A stretch of DNA of 64,000 nucleotides from Kineothrix sp. MB12-C1 (GCF_030863805.1 NZ_CP132957.1:1240001-1304000), one strand, 5' to 3'. Positions 43,004-53,328 are shown, numbered from the stretch's first letter. The notes: a model not told the origin generated them from the letters alone. A program made the numbers and translations.

Positions 43004-43680
43004 TATTTATCGCTCCCTTCCTCCGAAGATACCTTTTCTTCGTTTTTGTTCTTAGTAGGAAGTACTTCACCTTTGTAAATCCATACTTTAACACCAACTT
43101 TACCGTAAGTTGTATCTGCTTCTGCGAAGCCATAATCAATATCTGCTCTCAGTGTCTGAAGCGGAATCGTTCCTTCGCTATAGAATTCTGTACGAGCCAT
43201 ATCTGCGCCGCCAAGACGTCCCGAGCAGGATGTTTTGATTCCGAGCGCTCCTGATTTCATGGTTCTGCCCATGCAGGATTTCATAGCACGTCTAAAGGAT
43301 ACACGGCCTTCCAACTGCTGTGCGATATTCTCAGCAACGAGCTGCGCATCTTTGTCAGGTCTTTTGATTTCCTTAATATCTACTAAAACTTTCTTATTCG
43401 TTAACTTGGAAAGTTCTTTCTTTGTTACTTCGATTTCTGAACCACCCTTACCGATAACAACACCCGGTTTTGCAGTATAGATAATAACCTTTATTCTCTC
43501 GGATGCTCTCTCGATTTCAATCTTAGAGATTCCGGCACTGTATAATTTCTTTTTAAGGAATTTTCTGATATTGTAATCTTCCACAAGAAAATCGGAAAAT
43601 TCAGCATCAGCATACCATCTGGAATCCCATTCTTTTATAATGCCGACTCTTAAGCCGTGAGGATTAACTTTCTGTCCCAT
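43003..43680 (-). CDS. rpsC: 30S ribosomal protein S3
   Basis: 225 aa. The KH domain carries [20 protein letters not shown], and the C-terminal half has [20 protein letters not shown] and [21 protein letters not shown]3 lines the mRNA entry channel. It ends in a charged tail with Lys/Glu repeats. Confidence 0.98.
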   Translation of the reverse strand: MGQKVNPHGLRVGIIKEWDSRWYADAEFSDFLVEDYNIRKFLKKKLYSAGISKIEIERASERIKVIIYTAKPGVVIGKGGSEIEVTKKELSKLTNKKVLVDIKEIKRPDKDAQLVAENIAQQLEGRVSFRRAMKSCMGRTMKSGALGIKTSCSGRLGGADMARTEFYSEGTIPLQTLRADIDYGFAEADTTYGKVGVKVWIYKGEVLPTKNKNEEKVSSEEGSDK

Positions 43681-43692
43681 GTTTACTCCTTT

Positions 43693-44097
43693 CTACTTTG
43701 CATCAAGCACAACAGTGAGGTGGCTCATTCTCTTCTCGATTCTATAAGCCCTTCCCTGCGCTCTTGGTTTTACTCTTTTCATTGTAGGTCCTTTATTAGC
43801 AAAGCATTCCGCTACATAAAGATTCTCCGGATTCGGGTATTTAGTCGGATCCTGACTGTACTTATATTCAGCATTTGCAATTGCTGATTCCAATAATTTC
43901 TTAATTACGCTCGATGCATATCTGGGGTTATATTCCAGAACAGCAAGCGCTGTATTCACATCTTTGCCTCTGATGGCATCGAGTACGAAGCATGCTTTCT
44001 GTACAGAAATTCTAGCATAAGATAACTTAGCCGAAGGTCTGATATCTTTCTGCGCATTTCGCTCTCTTTTTATTTGGGATCTATGTCCTTTTGCCAT
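43693..44097 (-). CDS. rplV: 50S ribosomal protein L22
   Basis: 134 aa. AKLSYARISVQKACFVLDAI, the extended beta-hairpin region ending GPTMKRVKPRAQGRAYRIEK, and MSHLTVVLDAK at the C-terminus are typical. The hairpin reaches into the peptide exit tunnel and is a site of macrolide effects. Confidence 0.98.
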   Translation of the reverse strand: MAKGHRSQIKRERNAQKDIRPSAKLSYARISVQKACFVLDAIRGKDVNTALAVLEYNPRYASSVIKKLLESAIANAEYKYSQDPTKYPNPENLYVAECFANKGPTMKRVKPRAQGRAYRIEKRMSHLTVVLDAK

Positions 44098-44113
44098 GGA
44101 TATTACCTCCTTC

Positions 44114-44395
44114 TTATCTTACTCTTGATTTCTTATCGTCCTTGCCGTGTCCTCTATAGGTTCTGGTAGCTACAAACTCGCCGAGCTTGTGTCCAACCAT
44201 ATCTTCCGTTACATATACGGGAACATGTTTTCTTCCATCATGAACTGCAATTGTATGTCCCACAAATGAAGGGAAAATTGTAGAACGACGAGACCAAGTT
44301 TTAACAACTTGTTTCTGTCCTGCAGCATTCATAGCATCTACTTTTTTCAGTAAGCTGTCATCTGCAAATGGTCCCTTTTTCAGTGATCTAGCCAT
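44114..44395 (-). CDS. rpsS: 30S ribosomal protein S19
   Basis: 93 aa: [20 protein letters not shown], then [20 protein letters not shown] and [21 protein letters not shown]19 binds 16S rRNA in the head with S13. Normal length. Confidence 0.98.
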   Translation of the reverse strand: MARSLKKGPFADDSLLKKVDAMNAAGQKQVVKTWSRRSTIFPSFVGHTIAVHDGRKHVPVYVTEDMVGHKLGEFVATRTYRGHGKDDKKSRVR

Positions 44396-44420
44396 TATTC
44401 TTCCTCCTTATTCTAAAGCT

Positions 44421-45263
44421 TTACTTTATGCTTCTGCCGTCTCTTCTTCTTACAATCAGCTTATTGGATGCTTTTTTCTTCTTACGCGTCTTTAAGCCGA
44501 GTGCAGGTTTGCCCCAAGGTGTAGACGGGCCTGGACGTCCGATACCAGTCTTACCTTCACCACCACCGTGAGGATGGTCGTTAGGGTTCATAACAGAACC
44601 ACGAACTGTAGGGCGGATACCCATGTTACGCTTACGTCCTGCTTTACCGATATTAATAAGGCTGTGATCAACATTTCCTACTGTACCGATTGTCGCTCTG
44701 CAGTTAATCGGCACCATTCTCATTTCGCCTGAAGGAAGACGCAGTGTTGCATACTTACCTTCTTTTGCCATTAACTGTGCGCTGTTTCCGGCTGAACGAA
44801 CGAGCTGTCCGCCTTTGCCCGGATATAATTCAATGTTATGAATCTCTGTACCTACAGGAATCTCAGATAAGGGCAGGCAGTTACCAACTCTGATTTCAGC
44901 CTGTGCTCCGTTCATTACGGTCATGCCGTCTGTTAATCCCTGAGGAGCAAGGATATATGCCTTTTCTCCATCCGCATAGCAAATGAGTGCAATATTTGCT
45001 GTTCTGTTAGGATCGTATTCGATACCTATAACTGTTGCCGGAATACCATCTTTTCTTCTTTTAAAATCGATAAGTCTATATTTTCTTCTGGAACCACCGC
45101 CGTGATGTCTTACTGTGATTTTACCCTGATTGTTACGACCTGCGTTCTTCTTGAGAGAAACACAAAGAGACTTTTCAGGAGTTGTCTTTGTAATCTCAGC
45201 AAAATCGGAGCTGGTCATATTTCTTCTGGAAGGTGTATATGGGTTATAAGTCCTAATTCCCAT
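44421..45263 (-). CDS. rplB: 50S ribosomal protein L2
   Basis: 280 aa from [20 protein letters not shown], with an AAAGGAG site before it; the frame extends to 45353 but that part is spacer sequence. [20 protein letters not shown] and [20 protein letters not shown], with the histidine near the peptidyl transferase centre, are diagnostic. An unusual 302-nt spacer lies between it and rplW. Confidence 0.97.
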   Translation of the reverse strand: MGIRTYNPYTPSRRNMTSSDFAEITKTTPEKSLCVSLKKNAGRNNQGKITVRHHGGGSRRKYRLIDFKRRKDGIPATVIGIEYDPNRTANIALICYADGEKAYILAPQGLTDGMTVMNGAQAEIRVGNCLPLSEIPVGTEIHNIELYPGKGGQLVRSAGNSAQLMAKEGKYATLRLPSGEMRMVPINCRATIGTVGNVDHSLINIGKAGRKRNMGIRPTVRGSVMNPNDHPHGGGEGKTGIGRPGPSTPWGKPALGLKTRKKKKASNKLIVRRRDGRSIK

Positions 45264-45565
45264 GATCTTTTCTCCTTTACAATGTTTTGCGCGATAAGCA
45301 GAGCAGATTTGACGCATTGTGGACGTTGGAATGCTCGCATTCCGAACGGACACTATGAGACAAAGGTGCGAGCAACGCGATGAGGGAATTTATTCCCGAA
45401 TGCTTATCGGGTTCCGATGCTTATCGGGTTCCGAATGCTTATCGAATCCCGATTTTCAGAGTTCCGAATATCTTTCGGATTCCCGAGCGCTTATCGCATA
45501 CTTGTTTACAACTTCTTACATGCGTTACTCATGTGTTATTTTTCAAATTATCTCAAAACCGCTTC
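45264..45565. repeat. Tandem-repeat spacer between rplW and rplB
   Basis: 302 nt without a credible gene. In the middle are tandem units of 17-19 nt: GAATGCTTATCGGGTTCC (45398-45415), GATGCTTATCGGGTTCC (45416-45432), GAATGCTTATCGAATCCC (45433-45450), then after 15 nt GAATATCTTTCGGATTCCC (45466-45484) and GAGCGCTTATCGCAT. A GGGAA-TTTA-TTCCC hairpin precedes them. There are no spacers of CRISPR type. Confidence 0.65.
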
Positions 45566-45865
45566 TTACAGTCCTGAGAAAATTTCGATATCTTTGCTGT
45601 CCTGTGTTAACTGAACGATAGCTTTTTTAGTTTTAGCAGTTTTACCATAGGTGTTACCGCGTCTTTTTGTCTTGCCATCCATATTCATCGTGTTAACTTT
45701 TTTTACTTTTGTTCCTTCGAACATTTTTTCAACAGCTTCTTTAATCTGCGTTTTGTTCGCTTCTGTATGAACCAAAAACGTGTATTTCTTTTCGCTCATA
45801 CCAGCCATACTCTTTTCCGTTATAACCGGTTTGAGGATAACATCATAATATTGAATTGCTGCCAT
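45566..45865 (-). CDS. rplW: 50S ribosomal protein L23
   Basis: 99 aa: [20 protein letters not shown], then [20 protein letters not shown] and [20 protein letters not shown]23 sits at the exit tunnel and docks trigger factor and SRP. It is followed by a tandem-repeat spacer before rplB. The start overlaps the rplD stop by one base. Confidence 0.98.
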   Translation of the reverse strand: MAAIQYYDVILKPVITEKSMAGMSEKKYTFLVHTEANKTQIKEAVEKMFEGTKVKKVNTMNMDGKTKRRGNTYGKTAKTKKAIVQLTQDSKDIEIFSGL

Positions 45866-46521
45866 TATGCGTACACCTCCTCAATGTTAGCTACCGCTTC
45901 TTTTGTTAAAACTACGGTGCCATATTTCATAATGTCATAAACATTAATTGTGCTTTTAATTTCCTTAGCTTCACCAGCCGCTTCGATTGCTACATAAGAT
46001 GTTGCAACAGTCGGAAGGTTTCTTGCAGAGCTGATTACATTGTTATCGATTGTTCCTGTAACAACTAAAGCCTTGTTTACATTCAGGTTGTCGAGAACTT
46101 TCTTGAAATCCTTTGTCTTGATCGCATCAAATTTCAACTCGTCAACAACGATTAATTTATTGCCCTGTACTCTGCTTGAAAGAGCAGATTTAAGAGCCGC
46201 CTGTTTTTCCTTCTTATTCATTTTGAAAGAATAGTCTCTGGGAACTGGAGCGAATACTACACCGCCTCCCGTCCACTGAGGAGATCTTGTGGAACCCTGT
46301 CTTGCATGACCCGTTCCCTTCTGTCTCCAAGGTTTTCTTCCGCCACCGGAAACTTCTGCACGAGTTTTTGCTTTCTGTGTTCCCTGACGATTATTTGCAA
46401 GCTGCTGTACGACTGCCATGTGTACCAAGTGTTCATTCACCTGAACGCCAAATACCGCATCGTTTAAGTCGATTTTACCAACTTCTTTGCCTTCCATATT
46501 ATAAACAGATACGTTTGCCAT
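45865..46521 (-). CDS. rplD: 50S ribosomal protein L4
   Basis: 218 aa, slightly longer than E. coli L4. The tunnel loop [20 protein letters not shown] and [20 protein letters not shown] is intact. L4 is an assembly initiator and, in E. coli, represses the S10 operon through its leader; whether that applies here is unknown. Confidence 0.98.
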   Translation of the reverse strand: MANVSVYNMEGKEVGKIDLNDAVFGVQVNEHLVHMAVVQQLANNRQGTQKAKTRAEVSGGGRKPWRQKGTGHARQGSTRSPQWTGGGVVFAPVPRDYSFKMNKKEKQAALKSALSSRVQGNKLIVVDELKFDAIKTKDFKKVLDNLNVNKALVVTGTIDNNVISSARNLPTVATSYVAIEAAGEAKEIKSTINVYDIMKYGTVVLTKEAVANIEEVYA

Positions 46522-46552
46522 CTGAATGGTCCTCCTTTCACCCGCCTAAGGC

Positions 46553-47236
46553 TTATGCTTCTACCTTAACGGTTTCTTTTATTGTAACTAGAGCTTTCTT
46601 AGGTCCCGGAACTGCACCTTTTACTAAAAGCAGATTCTTTTCCACATCTACTCTTACTATTTCAAGATTCTGAACCGTAACTTTCACGCAACCCATATGT
46701 CCAGGCATTTTCTTTCCTTTGAACACGCGGCTCGGATTGGAAGCTGCACCGTTGGAACCATGGTGACGGTGGAACTTGGAACCATGTGTCATAGGTCCTC
46801 TGTGGTGTCCGTGTCTCTTGATCGCGCCCTGGAAGCCTTTACCTTTAGAGATTGCAGAAGTATCTACTTTATCTCCTACCGCAAAAATATCTGCTTTGAT
46901 TTCGCCGCCAAGTGTGTATTCTTCAGAATTCTCAAATCTGAATTCTCTCACATATCTTTTACCGGAAACTCCAGCCTTATCAAAGTGGCCTTTTAATGCC
47001 TTGTTCACGCCATGTCTGTGAACCACTTCTTTTTTACCGCCTTTGTCTTTGTTGATGATTTTATCTTTCTTATCAACAAATCCAACCTGTACTGCTTTGT
47101 AACCATCATTTTCCTGCGTTTTAACCTGTGTTATAACACAAGGTCCTGCCTGAAGCACTGTTACAGGAATCAGGGAACCATTTTCATCGAAGATTTGAGT
47201 CATTCCGACTTTCGTAGCTAAAATAGCTTTTTTCAT
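46553..47236 (-). CDS. rplC: 50S ribosomal protein L3
   Basis: 227 aa: [20 protein letters not shown], and the extended loop [20 protein letters not shown] reaching the peptidyl transferase centre. It follows rpsJ after a 101-nt spacer in which I see no clear element. Confidence 0.98.
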   Translation of the reverse strand: MKKAILATKVGMTQIFDENGSLIPVTVLQAGPCVITQVKTQENDGYKAVQVGFVDKKDKIINKDKGGKKEVVHRHGVNKALKGHFDKAGVSGKRYVREFRFENSEEYTLGGEIKADIFAVGDKVDTSAISKGKGFQGAIKRHGHHRGPMTHGSKFHRHHGSNGAASNPSRVFKGKKMPGHMGCVKVTVQNLEIVRVDVEKNLLLVKGAVPGPKKALVTIKETVKVEA

Positions 47237-47337
47237 TTCCTACCTCCTCTTTATTCTACAGCGGCCTAGTCTCTTATCGAAACTTTGCATACTAGTAGGG
47301 GTCTTATTTGTTCTGTCTGATGAAAAAATCATTTGAA

Positions 47338-47655
47338 TTATTTATTTTTCATCTTGATGTCGATGTAAACACCAGCCGGCATCTCGAGTCTCTGCAAAGC
47401 ATCAACTGTCTTCGGTGTCGGTGTAATGATATCGATCAGTCTCTTATGAGTTCTCTGCTCGAACTGCTCTCTGGAATCTTTGTACTTGTGAACCGCTCTA
47501 AGAATAGTAACTACTTCCTTTTTTGTAGGAAGGGGTACCGGTCCGCTCACCTGTGATCCGTTCTTCTTAACTGTTTCGATGATTTTTTTGGCAGATGCAT
47601 CAACAAGGTGATGATCATAAGCTTTTAGTGTAATTCTCATTACTTGACTTGCCAT
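47338..47655 (-). CDS. rpsJ: 30S ribosomal protein S10
   Basis: 105 aa from [20 protein letters not shown], with GGAGGCGAC upstream; the longer frame to 47763 belongs to the leader. [20 protein letters not shown] and YIDIKMKNK are typical. S10 is also a NusG/NusB partner in antitermination. First gene of the S10-spc-alpha superoperon. Confidence 0.97.
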   Translation of the reverse strand: MASQVMRITLKAYDHHLVDASAKKIIETVKKNGSQVSGPVPLPTKKEVVTILRAVHKYKDSREQFEQRTHKRLIDIITPTPKTVDALQRLEMPAGVYIDIKMKNK

Positions 47656-47935
47656 AAAAAAAGTCGCCTCCTTTTCGCACTTTTTAATTCTTAAGTACGA
47701 CAAGCGGTGACTGTACACTCTCCCGTGTGTGTCCAGAAGTATTTCATACTCCGAATCTTTCACACTTCGTTTCTACGTTGCTGTTGGAAGAATTCTTCCT
47801 CGTAGACCATATTGTTTGTACAGTGACTTGTCGTCAGTTTCCTTAAGCCGTATCTTTCGGCTTCTTGACATTCGCTCCACGGAAAACCTGCCCGAAAGCA
47901 GCAACCTCACGCTTCACAGCTATCATGCCACAGCA
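47656..47935 (-). promoter_or_regulatory. Long structured leader of the S10 operon
   Basis: About 280 nt from the predicted start to rpsJ. A long-range helix is visible: minus-strand ACGACAAG and CTGTACA near the middle pair with TGTACAG and CTTGTCGT close to rpsJ (plus-strand 47817-47834 with 47697-47717), enclosing about 100 nt with further hairpins. This suits an autoregulatory ribosomal leader; the binding protein is not known. Confidence 0.6.
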
Positions 47936-47941
47936 ATAAGT

Positions 47942-47970
47942 AGTATACACGATGTTTTCTTATGTTTCAA
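47942..47970 (-). promoter_or_regulatory. Promoter of the S10-spc-alpha superoperon
   Basis: Minus strand TTGAAA, 17-nt spacer, TATACT, in an AT-rich region with A/T tracts upstream that could serve as an UP element. Confidence 0.75.
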
Positions 47971-48115
47971 GTGTTTTTTTATATTTTTTAAAATTTTTTT
48001 CAAATATTTAAAAATCGCCATTTTATCCTATTTTTCACAAGAAAATATCTTTTCTGTATTATAGAATGTTATATAATAAAAGTAAACTATTAAAACTGTT
48101 CATGGAGGTATTGTC

Positions 48116-49363
48116 TTGATTATACGAAAAATAAAACCGGAAGAAGTAAAACGTACGGAGCAATTGTTCTCCATTTCTTTTGATTCTTCTTATCACAAGG
48201 AAGAAACTCCCTTGGAACTGTATAATAATTATATAGGAAATCCCAAAAGCAGAGAGGAAGAATACTGCCTGGAGCGATTTGCAGCTTTCGAAGATGATGA
48301 TAAGACTATGATGGGGTGTTTTATTGTACAGCCTTTTGAAATACGTTTTGATTCCCACACGGAAAAAATGGCCGGTATCGGTGGTGTCGCTACCCTTCCT
48401 CAATACAGAAAACGAGGAGGCATACGTGCATGCTTTGAAGCCGCACTTCCTTATATGTATGAGCAAGGCATAGCATTCTCCTTTTTGTATCCCTTCTCCA
48501 CCGCATATTACCGGAAGTTCGGCTATGAGATGTTCTGTAAAAGCCACAAGTACCGCATTGCACTGCCTCATATTCCTTCTTTCCCCATTACAGGCTCTTG
48601 TTATCTCCTGGATGAGACTACAAAAGATAGAGCCGGAGCAGATATTCCTTCTATCTACAGAACATGGCTGGAAAAATATAATATGATGGTAGAAGAAACC
48701 TCTTATGATTATGACTTCATTCGTTCCGCGAATCCTTATAAAGATCAGACGTTTACCTATATATATCGATCCGAAGAAGGCCAGCCTCTGTCGTATGTTA
48801 CCTTTAAATGTCATACCGCCCCCGAACAACGCTGGATTGAATGTTCACGTTTCTTCTATATTAATAAGGAAGGACTGCAAGGGCTTCTCACACTAGTTAA
48901 GGGATTCGCAACCGATTACCGACATATTACCTTCACACTTCCTTCCGATTTAGGCTTGGAACAAATGATGCCGGAATGGTCTATGGGTGCTGTCGGCTGC
49001 GAGCGACTGCCTCTTGGAATGGTTCGTGTCGTTGACGTGAACAGGGTACTTAAAGACGCCAGTTATATCGGCGATGGGGAACTATCAATTGCGATTACAG
49101 ATCCTTTTATTCAACAAAATAACGGTATATTTACCGTTACCTTCCAGAATGGAAGATGCACCGATATCTCTCAAATCCAAGATGTGGATAAAGAGGCACA
49201 TATTTCACTCCCTATATCTGCTTTCTCCGCGTTGATTGCAGGAGGATATGATACCTCTTCCATCCCCTTCTGGGAAAATATAAAATTAAGTGATAACTGT
49301 CCTATGGATATACTTTCTAAAATCTTTTATCAAAAACCGGTATTTATCGCTCATTATTTCTAA
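48116..49363 (+). CDS. Eis-like GNAT N-acetyltransferase
   Basis: 415 aa on the plus strand, starting with TTG 7 nt after a GGAGG site; no ATG in a better position is seen. The N-terminal GNAT domain has the acetyl-CoA signature GGVATLPQYRKRGGIRACF. A second GNAT-like region follows, and the C-terminal part (from about residue 310) resembles the sterol-carrier-like domain of Eis proteins. The protein ends in a hydrophobic residue (AHYF), as in Eis, whose terminal carboxylate acts in catalysis. Relatives acetylate aminoglycosides or other amines; the native substrate here is unknown. Monocistronic with its own terminator. Confidence 0.87.
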   Translation: MIIRKIKPEEVKRTEQLFSISFDSSYHKEETPLELYNNYIGNPKSREEEYCLERFAAFEDDDKTMMGCFIVQPFEIRFDSHTEKMAGIGGVATLPQYRKRGGIRACFEAALPYMYEQGIAFSFLYPFSTAYYRKFGYEMFCKSHKYRIALPHIPSFPITGSCYLLDETTKDRAGADIPSIYRTWLEKYNMMVEETSYDYDFIRSANPYKDQTFTYIYRSEEGQPLSYVTFKCHTAPEQRWIECSRFFYINKEGLQGLLTLVKGFATDYRHITFTLPSDLGLEQMMPEWSMGAVGCERLPLGMVRVVDVNRVLKDASYIGDGELSIAITDPFIQQNNGIFTVTFQNGRCTDISQIQDVDKEAHISLPISAFSALIAGGYDTSSIPFWENIKLSDNCPMDILSKIFYQKPVFIAHYF

Positions 49364-49376
49364 GTTGAAAATTACT

Positions 49377-49411
49377 AAAGCCAAGAGATGGATTTCCTAT
49401 CTCCTGGCTTT
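49377..49411 (+). terminator. Terminator after the Eis-like gene
   Basis: AAAGCCA..GAGAT/ATCTC..TGGCTTT stem with a 9-nt loop, followed by a T-rich stretch. Confidence 0.8.
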
Positions 49412-49447
49412 AATATTTATATTTTATTTATTGTTTAATTAAAGAAA

Positions 49448-49478
49448 CCGCAGCATAACCAATATCGTTATGCTGCGG
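49448..49478 (-). terminator. Terminator of the sugar ABC transporter operon
   Basis: Perfect 12-bp stem CCGCAGCATAAC/GTTATGCTGCGG with a 7-nt loop. On the minus strand TTTCTTTAATT follows. It lies 39 nt after the binding-protein stop; the plus strand could also use it. Confidence 0.85.
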
Positions 49479-49516
49479 TAATTTTATTTCTGGTTATACA
49501 CTACACTTTACAAGAA

Positions 49517-51151
49517 TTACTGAGCGTTTGCAAAGTAAGCTTCCAACTGTGCGTTTGCTTCATCTAATACTGTGTTGATTCCAGCTGCATCTAATTTCTC
49601 AAGGAATTCAGGAAGTGCTGTAGCAGGATCAATAGCTCCAACGCTAAGTGCCAATGCATATTCTTCACCTACGTTTGCAAGAGTCGCAAGCTCTGTCTCT
49701 ACACTTGCAGAATCAAACTGATAACCGAATGCAGGAATTGCTTTTGCGCTTTCATAATAAGGAATGAATACGTTAGTAAAGAAGTCTTTTCCTTCACCTT
49801 CCTGAGGAGGAAGCAGGGTGATGTTACCCATACCGTTTCTCCAAGGCTGATAGTTGTCGCGTTCTGCTGTGTTGAATACTACAAGACCGTCTGCGTTCAA
49901 GTCATAGTGAATTCCTTCTACACCATACTCTAATAATGTCATTAAGTACGGATCTGTGTTTAACAGGTTAAGGAATGCCATTGCTCTTTCAGGATTCTTA
50001 GATGCTGTGGAGATAGCCATTAAAGCGCCCTGTGTAGATGTTTTATCTACGTAAGGAGGTGTGCAAGGAACGAATGCAACTTCGATTCCACGTGCTGCAC
50101 TTGCCTCTATTTCATATCCTAATGCATAAGACTGTGTACCGATTAAGTAAGAACCTGATAACTGTTTGGAAGTACGAAGATCATTTGCTGTCTGTTTGAT
50201 TGCACAGCCGGGATCAATGTATCCTGCTTCATAGTATTCACGAGTTTTTTCTACGAATTTCTTATATTCATCTGTAGCAAATTTGTTTACAATCTTGCTT
50301 CCGAGATCTTTGGAAACGTCCGTAGGATCGATGTAATAAGATAATACGTTAAGGCTTCCCGCATCACCGTTTACGATAATGGAGTTATTTACCATTCTTT
50401 CAAGTACAGCACCTTCAACAAGAAGAGGATAGAAATCAGGACCTTCTCCTTCTTTTACAGTCTTTAAGATTTCACCAAATCCATAATAGTCTGTATTCTT
50501 GATATCGTCTAAGGTATAGCCATATTTTTCAAGTAAGGTTACGTTAATATCCCATGTGTTCTGTGTTCCGAAATCTTTGAAGCCCGGAAGACCATATACG
50601 CCATATCCGTCAGAACCATCGATTGCAGCACCTGTCTTCAATACTTCAGGAAGTCCATTCCAGATGTCACTGCCATATTTTTCAAGCAGGTTGTTTTCAG
50701 GATCATCAAGACGTACCCATGCACCTTTTTTAGCAAAGGAGTTGTACTCATTTGTGGTCCATGAACATGTGAAGTAAATATCCACATCATCGCCGCCGTT
50801 GATCGCAAGCGTAGCGCCTTCATCGAAATCGCCCCATGTTCCCCAGATAGGCTGAAGAGTAACATTCAGCTTCTCGCCGAGATATTCGTTTACTTTTTCC
50901 ATAACTGCTTTGTCATCATTCACGGTACTTCCGTGAAGATACCATTTCAATGTAACCGGTTCAGAGATATCTAACTCTGCTGCGGCAGTATCTTCTGCCG
51001 GTGCCTCTGCTGCGTCTTCCGTAGCGGGTGCTTCTTCTGTTGTTTCTGTAACATCTGTTGTTGTTTCTGTGCTTCCTGCGCCGCCGCATCCAACTAACAT
51101 TGTAGCTGTCATCGCGATGCAAAGCATGATGGATAATACTCTTTTCTTCAT
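49517..51151 (-). CDS. Extracellular solute-binding lipoprotein (LplA/YtcQ-like)
   Basis: 544 aa. The lipoprotein signal MKKRVLSIMLCIAMTATMLV ends in GCGG, with the lipobox cysteine at residue 22, followed by a Thr/Glu/Ala-rich linker. The mature part is a large family 1-type solute-binding protein; ISTASKNPERAMAFLNLLNT near residue 370 and the YQPWRNGMGN region are typical of the LplA group for oligosaccharides. It is last in the minus-strand order permease, permease, binding protein. The sugar is unknown, although such systems often take up plant or host glycan fragments. Confidence 0.9.
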   Translation of the reverse strand: MKKRVLSIMLCIAMTATMLVGCGGAGSTETTTDVTETTEEAPATEDAAEAPAEDTAAAELDISEPVTLKWYLHGSTVNDDKAVMEKVNEYLGEKLNVTLQPIWGTWGDFDEGATLAINGGDDVDIYFTCSWTTNEYNSFAKKGAWVRLDDPENNLLEKYGSDIWNGLPEVLKTGAAIDGSDGYGVYGLPGFKDFGTQNTWDINVTLLEKYGYTLDDIKNTDYYGFGEILKTVKEGEGPDFYPLLVEGAVLERMVNNSIIVNGDAGSLNVLSYYIDPTDVSKDLGSKIVNKFATDEYKKFVEKTREYYEAGYIDPGCAIKQTANDLRTSKQLSGSYLIGTQSYALGYEIEASAARGIEVAFVPCTPPYVDKTSTQGALMAISTASKNPERAMAFLNLLNTDPYLMTLLEYGVEGIHYDLNADGLVVFNTAERDNYQPWRNGMGNITLLPPQEGEGKDFFTNVFIPYYESAKAIPAFGYQFDSASVETELATLANVGEEYALALSVGAIDPATALPEFLEKLDAAGINTVLDEANAQLEAYFANAQ

Positions 51152-51221
51152 GTTTACCTCCCTATAATAATTAATAGTTTTTATGTAAGCGGCAATCTGC
51201 CGAACCTACCTGATTAATGTA

Positions 51222-52169
51222 TCAGCCTTTTACGGATCCTATCGTAAGGCCTGCAATAATATATCTTTGAAAGAACGGGTATGCAAAAGCGATGGGAACT
51301 ACGACCAATACAACCAGTGCCATTCTAAGACTCTGTGATGGCAGTTTACTCGCTGCCGCTACCGCATCCGAACCCATATTGGCGCTATTCTTGGCCAAAT
51401 ATTCCACATTACGCTGCATTTGCATAAGCAAATATTGAAGCGGAATCTTTGCTCTCTCTCTAACATACAAGAGAGCTATGAACCATTCGTTCCAAAAAGC
51501 GAGAGCATTCAGCAAAGCAATGGTCGCAATACCCGGCTTGGCAATCGGTACAATAATCTTGAATAAGGTATTATACTCACCGCTGCCATCGATGGCTGCA
51601 GCTTCGATCAATTCCTCCGGAACGGAACTCTGGAAGAATGTCCTCATAACGATTATATTGAATGGATTGACCAAAAGCGGTACGATTAAGGCCGCATAGT
51701 TATCGCTTAATCCAAGCATTTGCTTACATACCATATAAGTAGGAACCAAACCGCCGCCGAATAACATGGTGAAGAAGCTGAAGAAAGAAAAGAAGCTTCT
51801 GTATTTGAAATCCCTGCGGAACAACGCATAAGAATAAAGAATACAAATCAATACACTAAGCACCGTACCCACTATAGTAATGAAAAAACTGTTAAAATAA
51901 GATATCCACAACTGATCGCCCAGCTTCATGACATATTTATAAGCTTCCAATCCCCAGGAAATCGGTACAAAGGAATATCCTATCTGCCTGATACTCTCCT
52001 CTGTCGTGAAGGAAATAATCACAACGAAAATAAATGGAATAACACAGGCCGCGCAAAACAAGAACATAATAATGTTGATTATAATTTCTGCCGGAATGCC
52101 TACCGCATTAAAAGGTCGTTTCTTCCGGCGTAAAGCCATTTGCATACTTTTCACTTTTATTCCCTCCAT
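51222..52169 (-). CDS. Carbohydrate ABC transporter permease (LplC/YtcP-like)
   Basis: 315 aa with six predicted membrane helices. The cytoplasmic EAA loop EELIEAAAIDGSGEYNTLFK, then IIVPIAKPGIATIALLNALA, marks a MalG-type permease. It pairs with the following 52170-53138 permease; the two genes abut with no gap. No ATPase gene is present, so a shared MsmX-like ATPase encoded elsewhere is probable. Confidence 0.92.
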   Translation of the reverse strand: MEGIKVKSMQMALRRKKRPFNAVGIPAEIIINIIMFLFCAACVIPFIFVVIISFTTEESIRQIGYSFVPISWGLEAYKYVMKLGDQLWISYFNSFFITIVGTVLSVLICILYSYALFRRDFKYRSFFSFFSFFTMLFGGGLVPTYMVCKQMLGLSDNYAALIVPLLVNPFNIIVMRTFFQSSVPEELIEAAAIDGSGEYNTLFKIIVPIAKPGIATIALLNALAFWNEWFIALLYVRERAKIPLQYLLMQMQRNVEYLAKNSANMGSDAVAAASKLPSQSLRMALVVLVVVPIAFAYPFFQRYIIAGLTIGSVKG

Positions 52170-53138
52170 TTAGAACAAGCTGCTGTCCTTGTCAAATTTG
52201 TTAACAATGCCGTTCGCAACCATAATACATACGAAACCTACAATATTCTGTACAAGTCCTGCCGCCGTAGTCATGCTGTAATTCTGAGTTGCCATCATCG
52301 CCCGGTATACATAGGTATCGATTACCTGTGTTACCGACATCAGAGGACCGGAATTCATCGGCAGTTGATAGAACAGGCCGAAGTCAGCATTGAAAATTTT
52401 ACCTACAGCTAGTATGAAGAGTATAATGATCATCGTTTTTAAATGAGGTAATGTTACATAAAGTACCTGTTGTAATTTCGATGCGCCGTCGATGCTTGCC
52501 GCTTCATATTGCGACCCATCAATACCTGTAATGGCTGCCAGATATAAGACAACCGAATAACCGGTGTTTTTCCAAATGTGAGCAACAACCAATATGTAAG
52601 GCCATGGGGAAGTAGTATTATAAAAATCTATCGGCTTCATCCCCCACCCTACCATCGCGCGGGTCAAAAGACCGTTGGTCGGATCTATGAATGCCTGTAA
52701 AAAATAACTTGCAACTACCCAGCTTAAGAAATAGGGAAAAAACATTAATGTCTGATAGGTTTTTGCAACAAACTTTTTGGTTACCTCATTGAGTAAAATT
52801 GCAAAAGTTACGGAAATAATTAAACCCAGAATAATAAAAATAATATTGTATCCAAGGGTGTTCTTAATCATGATCCAGGAATCTTTCGTAGTAAAGAGGA
52901 ATTTAAAATTCTTCAACCCCACAAGCTTACTATGCATAATATTATTTACTAACGATGGCGCTTTCGTATAAATCTTATAATCTTGAAATGCCATTATGAT
53001 GCCGAACATTGGCAAATATCGAATCAGAATCAACCAAATAGCTCCGGGTGCCACCATAGTAAGTAGCATGAATGTCTTTTTTCTTCTTGCCGAAACCGTT
53101 GTATGTGTCCTCCTCTTCGCAGCAGATACCTCTGACAT
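52170..53138 (-). CDS. Carbohydrate ABC transporter permease (LplB/YteP-like)
   Basis: 322 aa, MalF-type permease with six predicted helices and the EAA loop GSQYEAASIDGASKLQQVLY. The frame opens at 53261, but a GAGGAGAG site fits the ATG at 53138 (MSEVSAAKRRTHTTVSARRK), after which the first membrane helix begins. First gene of the importer operon. The upstream region to 53565 holds a palindromic repeat and no other gene. Confidence 0.9.
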   Translation of the reverse strand: MSEVSAAKRRTHTTVSARRKKTFMLLTMVAPGAIWLILIRYLPMFGIIMAFQDYKIYTKAPSLVNNIMHSKLVGLKNFKFLFTTKDSWIMIKNTLGYNIIFIILGLIISVTFAILLNEVTKKFVAKTYQTLMFFPYFLSWVVASYFLQAFIDPTNGLLTRAMVGWGMKPIDFYNTTSPWPYILVVAHIWKNTGYSVVLYLAAITGIDGSQYEAASIDGASKLQQVLYVTLPHLKTMIIILFILAVGKIFNADFGLFYQLPMNSGPLMSVTQVIDTYVYRAMMATQNYSMTTAAGLVQNIVGFVCIMVANGIVNKFDKDSSLF

Positions 53139-53328
53139 CTTATCTCTCCTCTCGTTTGTCTTATCTTCAAGTCTGAAATTGCTTTGTACATTGTGCATAT
53201 ACAACTGTTTCTCTATCAATTTCTTAAGTAAATCATACACAATAACGAGCTTTCTTACCATTTCTTATGTTGCCCTTTTTTGTATATTATTGTTCACCTG
53301 AAACCTTCCTTGAATAAAACATTGTTTA

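Noticed and set aside
45398-45500. Possible CRISPR array because of tandem units
   Set aside because: Units of 17-19 nt follow each other almost without spacers and diverge; there are no cas genes in the window.
45319-45621. Plus-strand frames across the rplW-rplB spacer
   Set aside because: They translate the short tandem repeats (GFRCLSGSECL-type) and overlap rplW; not credible as genes.
48059-48829. 256-codon minus-strand frame antisense to the Eis-like gene
   Set aside because: The plus-strand protein has recognisable acetyltransferase motifs; the antisense product resembles nothing known and has no ribosome site that I can see.
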